This document shows positions 43,614 to 52,186 of a stretch of 64,000 nucleotides of DNA, one piece after another. The translations under genes were made by a program, and so were the position numbers. Every line of letters begins with the position of its first letter. Positions within the stretch are counted from its first letter, which is position 1. Source of the DNA: an uncultured Clostridia bacterium (GTDB lineage Bacteria > Bacillota > Clostridia > Christensenellales > Borkfalkiaceae); NCBI GenBank assembly GCA_934254825.1, contig CAKQMB010000002.1:1-64000 (forward strand), written 5' to 3'. The notes below the pieces were generated by a model. It was given only the letters and a program-made list of their open reading frames with translations, made no database searches and was not told the origin of the DNA.

Positions 43614-45446
43614 ATGAAAAAACGTTTTTGCCGTTACGCTCTTTTATTGTGCGTTGTCATCGCGTTTGCGCTGAGCGTAAACCCCGTAACGTCTCTTGCG
43701 GATTGGTATCCCGACGATAAACTCGTCGCGATAAGCGAGTCGGCTTACGGTACGTCCGGTTTAAAATCGGAACCCGTGGGCGTTATTGACGTCGGAAATA
43801 AAGAGACGGCGGAAAAAATTCCGGAAGGCAAACCTGCCGCGGCGATTTTAAATCTCGACGAAGATCTGAACGTCGTGTCGTCGGACGGCGAACTCATCTG
43901 TACGTTGTCCGTCGCGCTGGACGAATATCTCAAAAAAGACACCTTGCCGATTTTGAATATCGGCAAAACCGCGGATGCCGAAAAACTTATTTCGTGGTTT
44001 AAAACGGAAAGAGAGATTTTCGACGCGTCCGTGATGAGCAAAAGCGCGGAAGCTGTGGAAACGTTCAGAAAAGCTTATCCGTTCGTTCGCGGAATAATTG
44101 AATTCGACGAAAACGCGGATATAAAACAAACGGTTAAAATCGCTAACAAAAGCGGTGCGAACGTTGTCGTTATTCCCGAAAAAACAGCCGACGTAAAGAC
44201 CGTGAGATATATTCAGGGAAGATTTAAAACCGTCTGGGTAAGAGCCGAAAACGACAGCGAAAGCTCGATAAAAAACAGCGTTTTCGGCGGGGCGTACGGC
44301 GTTATCGTCGGCGACGCGGAAAAGTTCTCGGATATCGTCGGCGGACTTAGCGGTCTGACGAGACTTCCGTTCAACGTCGCGCACAGAGGACTTCCGAACG
44401 ATTATAACGAAAATTCCGTTTCGGGAACGCTTGCGGCGATCAAAGCGGGAGCGACCCACCTCGAACTCGATTGTTATCTCGCAACCGACGGCGAAATCGT
44501 GTTTATGCACGACGCGAATTTGCAAAGAACGTCCACGGGAACGGGCAATATCGAAAACTATTCGTCCGAACAGCTTAAAGATTTCAGGCTCAGACAGTTC
44601 GGCGACGAAGCGATACCGACTTTCAAGGATATCGCGGACGCCGTAAAAGGCACTGGTACGGTGCTTATTCTTGAAATAAAATCGCAGAAAACCGAAATCG
44701 TAAGCGCGCTCAAAGAAAAGCTCGAAGGCTCGGGGATAGCGGACGATATCGTCGTGATAACGTTCCACGAAAGTCAGCTTAAAGAAATGAAAGAAGTTCT
44801 GCCCGAAATCCCCACGGCGGATTTAAACGGCAAAACTTCGGATACTCTCAAAGACATATTGCAAAAGTCGGGCGAAAACAACGCGGGAATAGACTATAAT
44901 TTCAACGCGCTCGACGAAGATAAAATAAAGGGACTTATCGTCCGCGGGTTTATCCCGTGGACGTGGACTTATTCAAACGGGTTCGACCTGGTGATCGCGC
45001 TCGAAGACGGTTTCACGGGACTTACGAACAACGAAGCCGATTACCTTAAAAACATGCCGCTTTATCTCGAAGGGCAAAGCAAAACCGATAAAATCCCCGA
45101 AAAGGGCGGCGATATCGGGCTTACCGTAACCGAATACGGCGGAAAGACGAAAGAGGTTGTCGGAAAAATTACCGACGTAACTCAAACGGGCGAAAAAGAA
45201 TACGAGGTTTTTGCGGAATATTCGCCCGAAGAATATTATCTCGCAACGAAATTATACACTCAAAAATTCACGGTGACGGTCGAAGAAACGAAACCGGGTA
45301 GCGAAAGCGGTTCTTCGGGCGGCGGAAACGGCGGTTGCGGTTCCGATCTCGGAGCGAACGGCGGGGCGGCGGGTTTTGCCGTTGTCGGTTTGGCTGCAAT
45401 GGCGGCTGTCGCATTAAAATTTATCAAAGGTAAAGAAAATGACTGA
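43614..45446 (+). CDS. surface-anchored glycerophosphodiester phosphodiesterase (GDPD)
   Basis: A 610-residue exported protein. The catalytic GDPD barrel starts at about residue 250: NVAHRG gives H257-R258, YNENS gives E265, THLELDCY gives E284 and D286, and FMHD gives H299. These match the usual catalytic and Ca-binding set. Residues 40-245 look like a degenerate second barrel lacking them. The C-terminus is a Gly/Ser linker, NGGCGSDLGANGGAA, a hydrophobic stretch and KFIKGKEND, like the anchor at 36939. It could release glycerol phosphate from teichoic acids or phosphodiester substituents. Unusual among glycan genes. Good AAGGAG site. Confidence 0.8.
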   Translation: MKKRFCRYALLLCVVIAFALSVNPVTSLADWYPDDKLVAISESAYGTSGLKSEPVGVIDVGNKETAEKIPEGKPAAAILNLDEDLNVVSSDGELICTLSVALDEYLKKDTLPILNIGKTADAEKLISWFKTEREIFDASVMSKSAEAVETFRKAYPFVRGIIEFDENADIKQTVKIANKSGANVVVIPEKTADVKTVRYIQGRFKTVWVRAENDSESSIKNSVFGGAYGVIVGDAEKFSDIVGGLSGLTRLPFNVAHRGLPNDYNENSVSGTLAAIKAGATHLELDCYLATDGEIVFMHDANLQRTSTGTGNIENYSSEQLKDFRLRQFGDEAIPTFKDIADAVKGTGTVLILEIKSQKTEIVSALKEKLEGSGIADDIVVITFHESQLKEMKEVLPEIPTADLNGKTSDTLKDILQKSGENNAGIDYNFNALDEDKIKGLIVRGFIPWTWTYSNGFDLVIALEDGFTGLTNNEADYLKNMPLYLEGQSKTDKIPEKGGDIGLTVTEYGGKTKEVVGKITDVTQTGEKEYEVFAEYSPEEYYLATKLYTQKFTVTVEETKPGSESGSSGGGNGGCGSDLGANGGAAGFAVVGLAAMAAVALKFIKGKEND

Positions 45447-47064
45447 AAACACGGAATTTCTGCTTCCCGTGAAAGTCCTTGTTATCGAGGGCGACGCGGA
45501 AAATGCGGAAAGTCTTTTGAAAAACAAAACAAAACAAATCGGACTCGGCGAAAACGACGTTACGACGATAAACGGTAAAACCCGCGTGGTTTTCGATTTC
45601 GGCAGAGAAATTCAGGGCGGAATACGCATTCTGACGCATTATATCGACGACGGCGAACCCGTAAATATACGTTTCGGGGAGTCGCTTACGGAGAGTTTAA
45701 CGCCCGTCGGCAACAAAAACACCACGAACGACCATTCTCTCCGCGATTTTTCCGTCTCTCTTCCGCAGCTTTCGGACGGGTGTTACGGGCAGACGGGTTT
45801 TCGGTTCGTTTGTCTCGGATTTAACGGCGGTAAATATCGCATAAAAAACGTTTACGCCGAAAGCGTGACCGAAAAACACGACGTTTCGGGCAGTTTTTAT
45901 TGCGACGACGAACGTCTTAACGAGATATACTCCGTCGCGCAGAGAACGCTTCTTCTGTGTTTGCAAAACGGCATGATATGGGACGGGATAAAGCGCGACA
46001 GGCTTGTCTGGATAGGCGATCTTCATACCGAAACGCTCGGTCTTTTGTATACGGCGAGCGACAGAGAGAATATTATAAACTGCGTGGATTTCGGCGTGCG
46101 CGAAACCCCGCCGACGGACTGGATGAACGGGCATACCGCTTATTCGTTCTGGTGGATACTGGTTCTTTACGATTATTATCGTTTCACGGGCGATAAGGAA
46201 AAAGTCGGGCTATATGTCGATTATCTCGCGGATTTGCTTGCGAACACCGAGAAACTCGTAGACGAAAACGGCGAAACCGATTTCCCGAACAACTTTCTCG
46301 ACTGGCCTACAAACGGAACCGAAGACGCCGTTAAGGGTTGTTCCGCGCTTTTGAAAATCGCGGCGAAAAAAGGCGGCGAGTTGTTGAGGATTTTCGATAA
46401 AGACGATTTTGCCGCGCGGGAGATCATAAGAAAACTTTCTCGCCGCAAGTCTTCGCCCGCAAAAGCAAAACAAGCGGTCGCAATGGAATATCTTGCGGGG
46501 ATAGCCGATAAAAAATCGGTCGCCGAAAAACTTTCCGAGGGCGGGGCTAAGGGTATGTCGACGTTTATGGCGTACTATCTTTTAACCGCGGCGAAAGAAA
46601 CTTGCGGGGCAAGAACGGCGGTCGCCATGCTCAAAGAATATTACGGCGGCATGCTCGATAAAGGCGCGACGACTTTCTGGGAAGATTTCGACGTCGATTG
46701 GATAAAAGACAGCGGCAGGATAGACGAGATCCCCGAAAACGGACTTAAAGACATTCACGGGGACTACGGAAAATTCTGTTACACGGGTTTCCGTCATTCG
46801 CTTTGCCACGGTTGGAGTTGCGGTCCCGTCGCCTTTTTAACGGAAACTATTCTCGGCGCGAAAATCTCGGACGGCGGAAAAACGGTCGAGATCACCCCGT
46901 CTCTTTGCGGACTCGGATTTGCGAAAGGCAGCTTTCCCACGCCTTACGGCAAAGTCGAAATTTCCCATAAACAGACGGAAAGAGGCGTAGAAACGGAAAT
47001 TATCGCGCCGAAAGAAATCAAAATCATCGCGAACGATTGTAATTTAACGATAAAAGATATATAA
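45439..47064 (+). CDS. GH78-like alpha-L-rhamnosidase
   Basis: A 541-residue cytoplasmic protein, shorter than typical GH78 enzymes (often 700-1100). A small N-terminal beta domain precedes an (alpha/alpha)6 barrel. IWDGIKRDRLVWIGDLHTET aligns with the GH78 motif RDERLGWTGD, and GATTFWEDFD with the second catalytic Glu region; SLCHGWSCGPVAFLTE fits the later family motif. At the place of the GH78 general acid Glu I see D187, so activity may differ or the alignment may shift by one. It overlaps the GDPD gene by 8 nt. Role: release of rhamnose from imported oligosaccharides. Confidence 0.7.
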   Translation: MTENTEFLLPVKVLVIEGDAENAESLLKNKTKQIGLGENDVTTINGKTRVVFDFGREIQGGIRILTHYIDDGEPVNIRFGESLTESLTPVGNKNTTNDHSLRDFSVSLPQLSDGCYGQTGFRFVCLGFNGGKYRIKNVYAESVTEKHDVSGSFYCDDERLNEIYSVAQRTLLLCLQNGMIWDGIKRDRLVWIGDLHTETLGLLYTASDRENIINCVDFGVRETPPTDWMNGHTAYSFWWILVLYDYYRFTGDKEKVGLYVDYLADLLANTEKLVDENGETDFPNNFLDWPTNGTEDAVKGCSALLKIAAKKGGELLRIFDKDDFAAREIIRKLSRRKSSPAKAKQAVAMEYLAGIADKKSVAEKLSEGGAKGMSTFMAYYLLTAAKETCGARTAVAMLKEYYGGMLDKGATTFWEDFDVDWIKDSGRIDEIPENGLKDIHGDYGKFCYTGFRHSLCHGWSCGPVAFLTETILGAKISDGGKTVEITPSLCGLGFAKGSFPTPYGKVEISHKQTERGVETEIIAPKEIKIIANDCNLTIKDI

Positions 47065-47069
47065 TTAAA

Positions 47070-47102
47070 GAAGTCGTAAACTTTATATGGGTTTACGACT
47101 TC
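47070..47102 (+). other. intercistronic hairpin
   Basis: A 12-bp perfect stem, GAAGTCGTAAAC with GTTTACGACTTC, around a 9-nt loop, not followed by a T tract. Probably an mRNA processing or stability element between the two rhamnosidase genes. Confidence 0.5.
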
Positions 47103-47155
47103 GTGTATTTAAAACAAAGTATATTAAAACAAAAACGGAAAAGGGTAATTCAAGT

Positions 47156-50074
47156 ATGAATATCGACTATAAAATCCTCAAAAATCCGCCTGTGGAGTTC
47201 CGCGGCAAACCCTTCTGGGCGTGGAACGGCGAAATCGAAGAAAAAGAAATCGATTTTCAGATCGGGTGTCTTAAAAAAATGGGGTTCGGCGGGGCGTTTA
47301 TTCATTCCCGCACGGGACTTAAAACCGAATATATGAGCGACGAGTGGTTAAAACTCGTTCGCCACGCCGCCGAAAAGCTTGCCGAAAACGGTTTGGAAGC
47401 TTATCTTTACGACGAGGATCGCTGGCCCTCGGGTACTTGCGGCGGTTACGTTACGAAAACCAAGGAATTCCGCGCGAAGTATATGAATTACTTCGAAGTC
47501 GTGGATAAAACGAATTTCGAAAAGCCCGAAAATTTTCTCGGGCTTTTTGCCGTTGAATTTAAAGATAAAGCGGTTAAAAATTACCGCAAAATTTCCGACG
47601 TAAGCGAAAATAAGGAGGGCGAGCGCGTTTTTGCGTTTTATTACGACTATATGTCCCCCGACAGTTTTTACAACGGGTACACTTATGCCGATACGATGAA
47701 CAAAGCCGCCACCGAGCGTTTTTTGGAGCTTACTCACGAAAAATATTACAAAGCTTTCGGCGAGTTGTTCGGAAACGCCATAAAAGGCATTTTCACGGAC
47801 GAGCCGCACAGAAATCCCTATCTTAACGGTTTCGGCAGAAAGGAGAAAAACGCCGAAAAGGAAATCCCTTACACCTATAAACTTTTCGAGGAGTTCGAAA
47901 AACGCAAAGGCTATAAAATAGAGGAAAGACTGCCTCTTTTGTGGTTCGGCGACGCGGAGAACGATTTCTGCAAGGAAGCTTACGACCTTATCGAGGTGGA
48001 AGAAGAGCTGTTTTTGGAAAACTTCGCCGCGCCGTATCAAAAATGGTGCCGCGAACACAATCTCATCGTTACGGGGCATATTCTTCACGAGGACAATCTC
48101 GCCGCGCAAACGACAATGTGCGGAAGCGCGATGAGATATTACGAATATATGGATTATCCCGGAATGGATAACCTTTGCGAGGATAATTTTGCGGTCAGCG
48201 TTCCCGCGCTCGTGTCTTCCGTGGCGAAACAGCTCGGCAAAAAATTCGTTCTGGACGAGCTTTATGCCGCAACAGGTTGGAAAATGACTCTTTCCGATTA
48301 TAAACGCACGGGGAACTGGCAGAGTTTCGGCGGCGTTTCGCTTCGTTGCCCGCACCTTTCCTGGTACACGATGAAAGGGCAGGCAAAGCGCGATTATCCC
48401 GCGAGCATTCTGCATCAGTCGGCATGGTACCCCGAGCATAAATTCCTCGAAGACTATTTTTCAAGGCTTCAATACCTGCTTTTAAGCGGAGAGGAAGAAA
48501 CAAACGCCGCTATCGTCAACCCCGTTGAGTCTCTCTGGGGGCTTACGAACGAGCGTTCTTACGTCAACTGTTTTGCTTCCGAAAATCCGCTTATATGCCG
48601 TCTCGAAAGAGAATATTTCGAGTTGTTCAAGTATATAAGGCTTCACGGCGGCGCGGCGGATTATATCGACGAGGGCGTTTTCGAAAAGTACGGCAAAGCC
48701 GAACGCGGGCAAATCGTCGTCGGCAAAAAGAAGTACGATAAAATTATTTTGAACGGCAATTATAATTTACGGTCGGTTACGCTCAACGCGTTGAAAGAAT
48801 TTATGAAAAACGGCGGCGAGGTTATTCTCGCGGGCGAACTTCCGCGATATCTCGACGGCGTTCGTCATGATTTTTCGGATGATTTAAAGGGCGCGGCGAA
48901 CGTCGGATTTAATCCCGAAAAGGTTCTCGGACTTATAAAGTCGGGCGACGTTAAGGTTTCGGCGGAAGATATAATTTCGGAAACGCGCGTTTTCGGCGAC
49001 AACAAGGCGTATTTCTTCCTTAACAGGAGCGAAAAAACGGTCGATGCGACGATAACGATAAAAAACGATCTCGATCCCGTCGAAATAAATCTTTTTGGCG
49101 GCGAAAAACGCCCGGTTTCTTTTAAGAGACAAGGCGAAAACGTCGTTATCGAAAAGAATTTCGAGAGGGACGGCGCGCTCGTTCTCCTTTTCGACGGCGA
49201 AAAACTTACGGCGAAGGAGTTTGAAGAGAAAGAAACGAAATTCCCCGAAGAATTTTCGTTCGATCTTTCCGAACCGAATATTCTCCCGCTCGACTATGCC
49301 GATTGTTTAATAAACGGCGAGTTTTTCGCGCGCGGAGACGTTCTCGAAATCGACAGAAAACTGCGCGATAAATTCGGACTGGAACAACGCCACGGCGAAA
49401 TGGTTCAGCCTTGGTTTAAGGATAAATTTTATCCCGCACCCCGAAATTTGTGCAGGATCACTCTGAGTTTTCGGATAAATACGGGCGAAAAAGTAAGCGG
49501 GGTTTCGTTTATGACCGAGGACGAAACGGCGGAGATTAAAATAAACGGAAAGGCTTTGAAAGCCGCCGAGGTTCACGGCACGAAAATAGACTCCTGTTTC
49601 CGCATTATCCCCGTTCCCGACGAGTTTTTGAAGCTCGGCGAAAATGAAATAGCTGTGTCTTTCGACTTCAACGAACGGTACGATATCGAGGGGTATTTCT
49701 TATGCGGAAACTTCGGCGTTTACGAAAACGACGTTATAAAAACGCTTCCCGAAAAGCTTAAAGTCGGGGACTTTTCCTCGCAGGGACTTAAATATTACGG
49801 CGGGAGAATTACTTTGCGTTCGCCGCTCAAAAACGGCGTTTATCGACTTATAGCCTGGGATTTACCGTGCGCCGCCTGTACGATAAACGGCGAAACGACT
49901 GTTTTCCCGCCCGTCGATTTGAAATTCGAAGTAACGGACGGGGAGATGAATTTAACGCTCGCGTTCGTTCGTCAGAACACTTTCGGAAGCGTTCCGAAAG
50001 AAAGCGGAAGAGACGGACTTATTCCGCAAGGCTTGTCCGACGAAGTAACTCTTTACGAACTTATCGAAAAATAA
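47156..50074 (+). CDS. GH106-like alpha-L-rhamnosidase
   Basis: A 972-residue protein without signal peptide. The N-terminal region is typical of GH106-type enzymes: PPVEFRGKPFWAWNGEIEEK, IGCLKKMGFGGAFIHSRTGL, GLEAYLYDEDRWPSGTCGGY and IKGIFTDEPHRNPYL, whose Asp and Glu are candidate catalytic residues. C-terminal beta-sandwich domains (about residue 720 on) include a GH2-like sugar-binding portion. The ATG at 47156 is preceded by AAAAGGG; the frame reaches upstream into the hairpin at 47070 but lacks a good start there. It would remove alpha-L-rhamnose, complementing the GH78-like enzyme. It ends the operon at the terminator 50088. Confidence 0.75.
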   Translation: MNIDYKILKNPPVEFRGKPFWAWNGEIEEKEIDFQIGCLKKMGFGGAFIHSRTGLKTEYMSDEWLKLVRHAAEKLAENGLEAYLYDEDRWPSGTCGGYVTKTKEFRAKYMNYFEVVDKTNFEKPENFLGLFAVEFKDKAVKNYRKISDVSENKEGERVFAFYYDYMSPDSFYNGYTYADTMNKAATERFLELTHEKYYKAFGELFGNAIKGIFTDEPHRNPYLNGFGRKEKNAEKEIPYTYKLFEEFEKRKGYKIEERLPLLWFGDAENDFCKEAYDLIEVEEELFLENFAAPYQKWCREHNLIVTGHILHEDNLAAQTTMCGSAMRYYEYMDYPGMDNLCEDNFAVSVPALVSSVAKQLGKKFVLDELYAATGWKMTLSDYKRTGNWQSFGGVSLRCPHLSWYTMKGQAKRDYPASILHQSAWYPEHKFLEDYFSRLQYLLLSGEEETNAAIVNPVESLWGLTNERSYVNCFASENPLICRLEREYFELFKYIRLHGGAADYIDEGVFEKYGKAERGQIVVGKKKYDKIILNGNYNLRSVTLNALKEFMKNGGEVILAGELPRYLDGVRHDFSDDLKGAANVGFNPEKVLGLIKSGDVKVSAEDIISETRVFGDNKAYFFLNRSEKTVDATITIKNDLDPVEINLFGGEKRPVSFKRQGENVVIEKNFERDGALVLLFDGEKLTAKEFEEKETKFPEEFSFDLSEPNILPLDYADCLINGEFFARGDVLEIDRKLRDKFGLEQRHGEMVQPWFKDKFYPAPRNLCRITLSFRINTGEKVSGVSFMTEDETAEIKINGKALKAAEVHGTKIDSCFRIIPVPDEFLKLGENEIAVSFDFNERYDIEGYFLCGNFGVYENDVIKTLPEKLKVGDFSSQGLKYYGGRITLRSPLKNGVYRLIAWDLPCAACTINGETTVFPPVDLKFEVTDGEMNLTLAFVRQNTFGSVPKESGRDGLIPQGLSDEVTLYELIEK

Positions 50075-50087
50075 TCGGAGATTTTCG

Positions 50088-50119
50088 GATTCGGAGCATT
50101 CGGCTCCGAATCTTTTTTT
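50088..50119 (+). terminator. terminator of the second glycan operon
   Basis: GATTCGGAGC pairs with GCTCCGAATC around the loop ATTCG, followed by seven T residues. Confidence 0.9.
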
Positions 50120-50149
50120 GCGGAAAAATCGGAAATCTCAAAAAATAAG

Positions 50150-50178
50150 TTGCGCAAAAACGCGATATGGGGTATAAT
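50150..50178 (+). promoter_or_regulatory. promoter of uxaC
   Basis: TTGCGC at 50150-50155, a 17-nt spacer and TATAAT at 50173-50178. It makes uxaC a separate unit after the terminator. Confidence 0.7.
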
Positions 50179-50211
50179 TCCCGTAAGATATTTTTTATCA
50201 AGGAGCTTGAT

Positions 50212-51600
50212 ATGAGCTACATAAAGAAAGATTTTTTGCTTGAAAACGAAACCGCGGTAAAGCTTTACGAAACTTACGCGAAAGATATGCCGATTTTCGA
50301 TTATCATTGCCATTTGCCCGAAAAACAAATACTCGAAAACAAACCTTTTAAGGATATTTACGAGGTGTGGCTCGGCGGAGATCATTATAAATGGCGCCTT
50401 ATGAGGAACTACGGTGTGGACGAACGGCTTATCACGGGCGACGCTTCCAATCACGATAAGTTCGCGGCGTATTGCAAAACGCTCGGAACGGCTTTCGGAA
50501 ATCCGCTTTATCACTGGTCGCAGGTGGAGCTTAAAGAATACTTTGACTGCGAACTCGAAATAAACGAGGAAAACGCGGAAGCGATTTGGAAACAGTGCAA
50601 CGATTATATCGCCGAAAACGCGGTAAATCCGCAGAAGCTCATAGAGGGGTCTTCCGTTACTTGCGTGTTCACGACGAACGAGGTTTTCGACGATTTGAAA
50701 ACGTTCGAAAAAATTGCGGAAAAGGGCTATAAATTCAAAGTTATTCCTGCATTTCGCGCGGATAAAATAATGAATATCGAGGCGGAAAAATACAACGATT
50801 TCATCTCACTTGTCGAAAACGAAACGCATAAAATCGAAAGCCTTTGCGATCTCGAAGCCGCTTTGAAACAAAGACTTGCGGAGTTTAAAAAAGTAGGAAC
50901 GAGAGCCGCCGACCTCGCGCTCGAATCCGTTTACCCGATAGCGGAAAAATCCGCCGCGGAAAAGGCGTTTTTAAAACGCAGAAAAGGCGAAACGCTCACG
51001 GCGGGCGAAATCGCGGAGTTTAAAGGCTATCTGACTTATTTCCTTATGAAACTTTACGCCGAAAACGGACTCGCGACCGAGCTTCACGTCGGCGCGATGA
51101 GAAACAACAACACGGAAATGCTTTTAAAACTCGGACTCGATACCGGTTACGACAGTATTTCGGAAGAAGACGGGCTTAAAAATATTTCGGCTTTGTTCGA
51201 CAGATTGAACACCGAAAAATCGCTTCCGAAAATTATTCTTTTCAACTTAAACCCCAAAATGAACGCCGAACTTATCACGCTTGCGGGGTGCTTCCAGTCG
51301 AGCGAAGCGAAAGGAAAAATTCAGTACGGACCCGCCTGGTGGTTCCTCGATAACAAGGTCGGTATGTATCGTCATCTCGACGACCTTACCGCAACGGGAC
51401 ACCTCGGAGCGTTCATCGGTATGCTCACAGACAGCAGATCTTTCCTTTCTTATCCGAGACATCATTATTTCCGCCGTATTTTGTGCAATTACTTAGGCAG
51501 AATGATGGAAAGCGGCGAAATGACGACAAACGAAAAGCTTGTCGGGGAAGTCGTTAAGGATATTTGTTATCGCAATGCGGCAACGTATTTCGGAATTTAA
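50212..51600 (+). CDS. uxaC: glucuronate/galacturonate isomerase UxaC
   Basis: A 462-residue cytoplasmic isomerase that converts D-glucuronate to D-fructuronate and D-galacturonate to D-tagaturonate. It belongs to the amidohydrolase superfamily: PIFDYHCHLPEK gives metal ligands H32 and H34, with family segments GGDHYKWRLMRNYGV, HVGAMRNNNTEM, YGPAWWFLDNKVGM and LTDSRSFLSYPRHHYFRRIL. The length is normal. The ATG at 50212 has AAGGAG 7 nt upstream; the frame extends to 50167 but without a ribosome site. Its presence after a rhamnosidase operon points to rhamnogalacturonan or other acidic glycans. Confidence 0.92.
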   Translation: MSYIKKDFLLENETAVKLYETYAKDMPIFDYHCHLPEKQILENKPFKDIYEVWLGGDHYKWRLMRNYGVDERLITGDASNHDKFAAYCKTLGTAFGNPLYHWSQVELKEYFDCELEINEENAEAIWKQCNDYIAENAVNPQKLIEGSSVTCVFTTNEVFDDLKTFEKIAEKGYKFKVIPAFRADKIMNIEAEKYNDFISLVENETHKIESLCDLEAALKQRLAEFKKVGTRAADLALESVYPIAEKSAAEKAFLKRRKGETLTAGEIAEFKGYLTYFLMKLYAENGLATELHVGAMRNNNTEMLLKLGLDTGYDSISEEDGLKNISALFDRLNTEKSLPKIILFNLNPKMNAELITLAGCFQSSEAKGKIQYGPAWWFLDNKVGMYRHLDDLTATGHLGAFIGMLTDSRSFLSYPRHHYFRRILCNYLGRMMESGEMTTNEKLVGEVVKDICYRNAATYFGI

Positions 51601-51654
51601 AAAACAAAAAACGATATAAATAAAGACGGGCGGAGTTAAAATTTCGTTCGGCAG

Positions 51655-51705
51655 AAAAACAGGCAGGCGCGAGTTTTTAAAAACTCGCGCCTGCCTGTTT
51701 TTTAT
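51655..51705. terminator. very strong bidirectional terminator
   Basis: A 24-bp perfect inverted repeat (AAAAACAGGCAGGCGCGAG, TTTTTAAAAA at the centre, CTCGCGCCTGCCTGTTTTT), usable in both directions between uxaC and the minus-strand small gene. Confidence 0.9.
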
Positions 51706-51712
51706 TTAAATT

Positions 51713-51901
51713 TCAGCATTGCATGTAATCTGCGTTTTTTATATCGTCCCAAATATCTTTCAACAGTTTGCCGCCGATCGAAGCGTTAGCGTAAAAATCG
51801 TTTTCGTCGGTGAATTTTCGGGTTTTTCCGTCGTAATCGAAGCAAATATTGCCATCCGAATAATATACGGCAGCTTCATGGTTTGCATAATAAAACGTCA
51901 T
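51713..51901 (-). CDS. small acidic hypothetical protein, possibly 5'-truncated
   Basis: A 62-residue protein: aromatic-rich N-terminus (TFYYANHEAAVYYSDGNICF), then DYDGKTRKFTDENDFY and an amphipathic end. No family recognised. Its ATG lies only 6 nt from the dispersed repeat at 51908, and no Shine-Dalgarno site is visible, so the original gene may have been longer and cut by the repeat. The ORF nevertheless has coding-like composition and ends at the shared terminator. Confidence 0.45.
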   Translation of the reverse strand: MTFYYANHEAAVYYSDGNICFDYDGKTRKFTDENDFYANASIGGKLLKDIWDDIKNADYMQC

Positions 51902-51907
51902 TTCGTT

Positions 51908-52186
51908 ATGCCAGACAAGAATAATCCGAACCTTGCCAAAACGCCGCTATTTCCGCGCTTTTTGTTAAATTCTCGCTTGAAGTACAGCAAGTACGTCTGC
52001 GTTCGCCTTTACCAAAAATCATCGAAAATATCGGCGTTTTGGTTGCGGGCAAGTCTGACGGCGAGTTTTTAGGCTAAGACAAGACACGCGAACGGGTTAA
52101 TACTTAATGTATAAGCCGCGAGCGTAACGACGTATTAGTCAAAAATTCGCCGTCAGACCATGGTTCGTATTATTCTTGTCTGGCAT
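51908..52186. repeat. dispersed 279-bp repeat, type-B ends (full copy)
   Basis: The ends are 25-bp inverted repeats with one mismatch, starting ATGCCAGACAAGAATAAT. The core begins with GCCAAAACGCCG 27 nt in, exactly as in the type-A copy at 29238, and includes a 50-odd-bp stretch identical to it around CTGCGTTCGCCTTTACC. Inner arms GTCTGACGGCGA and TCGCCGTCAGAC differ from the type-A arms but are again complementary to each other. Its right end supplies the last codons of the neighbouring CPCC gene. Confidence 0.85.

Noticed and set aside
49845..49862. Sixth copy of the TATAAGTCGATTA-like motif
   Set aside because: TATCGACTTATAGCC here is inside the GH106-like coding sequence and explained by its codons (YRLIA).
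50053..50514. Minus-strand open frame across the terminator before uxaC
   Set aside because: It crosses a clear terminator and overlaps uxaC antisense; no ribosome site.
51247..51496. Overlapping short frames on both strands inside uxaC
   Set aside because: Shadows of the well-conserved uxaC coding sequence, without ribosome sites.
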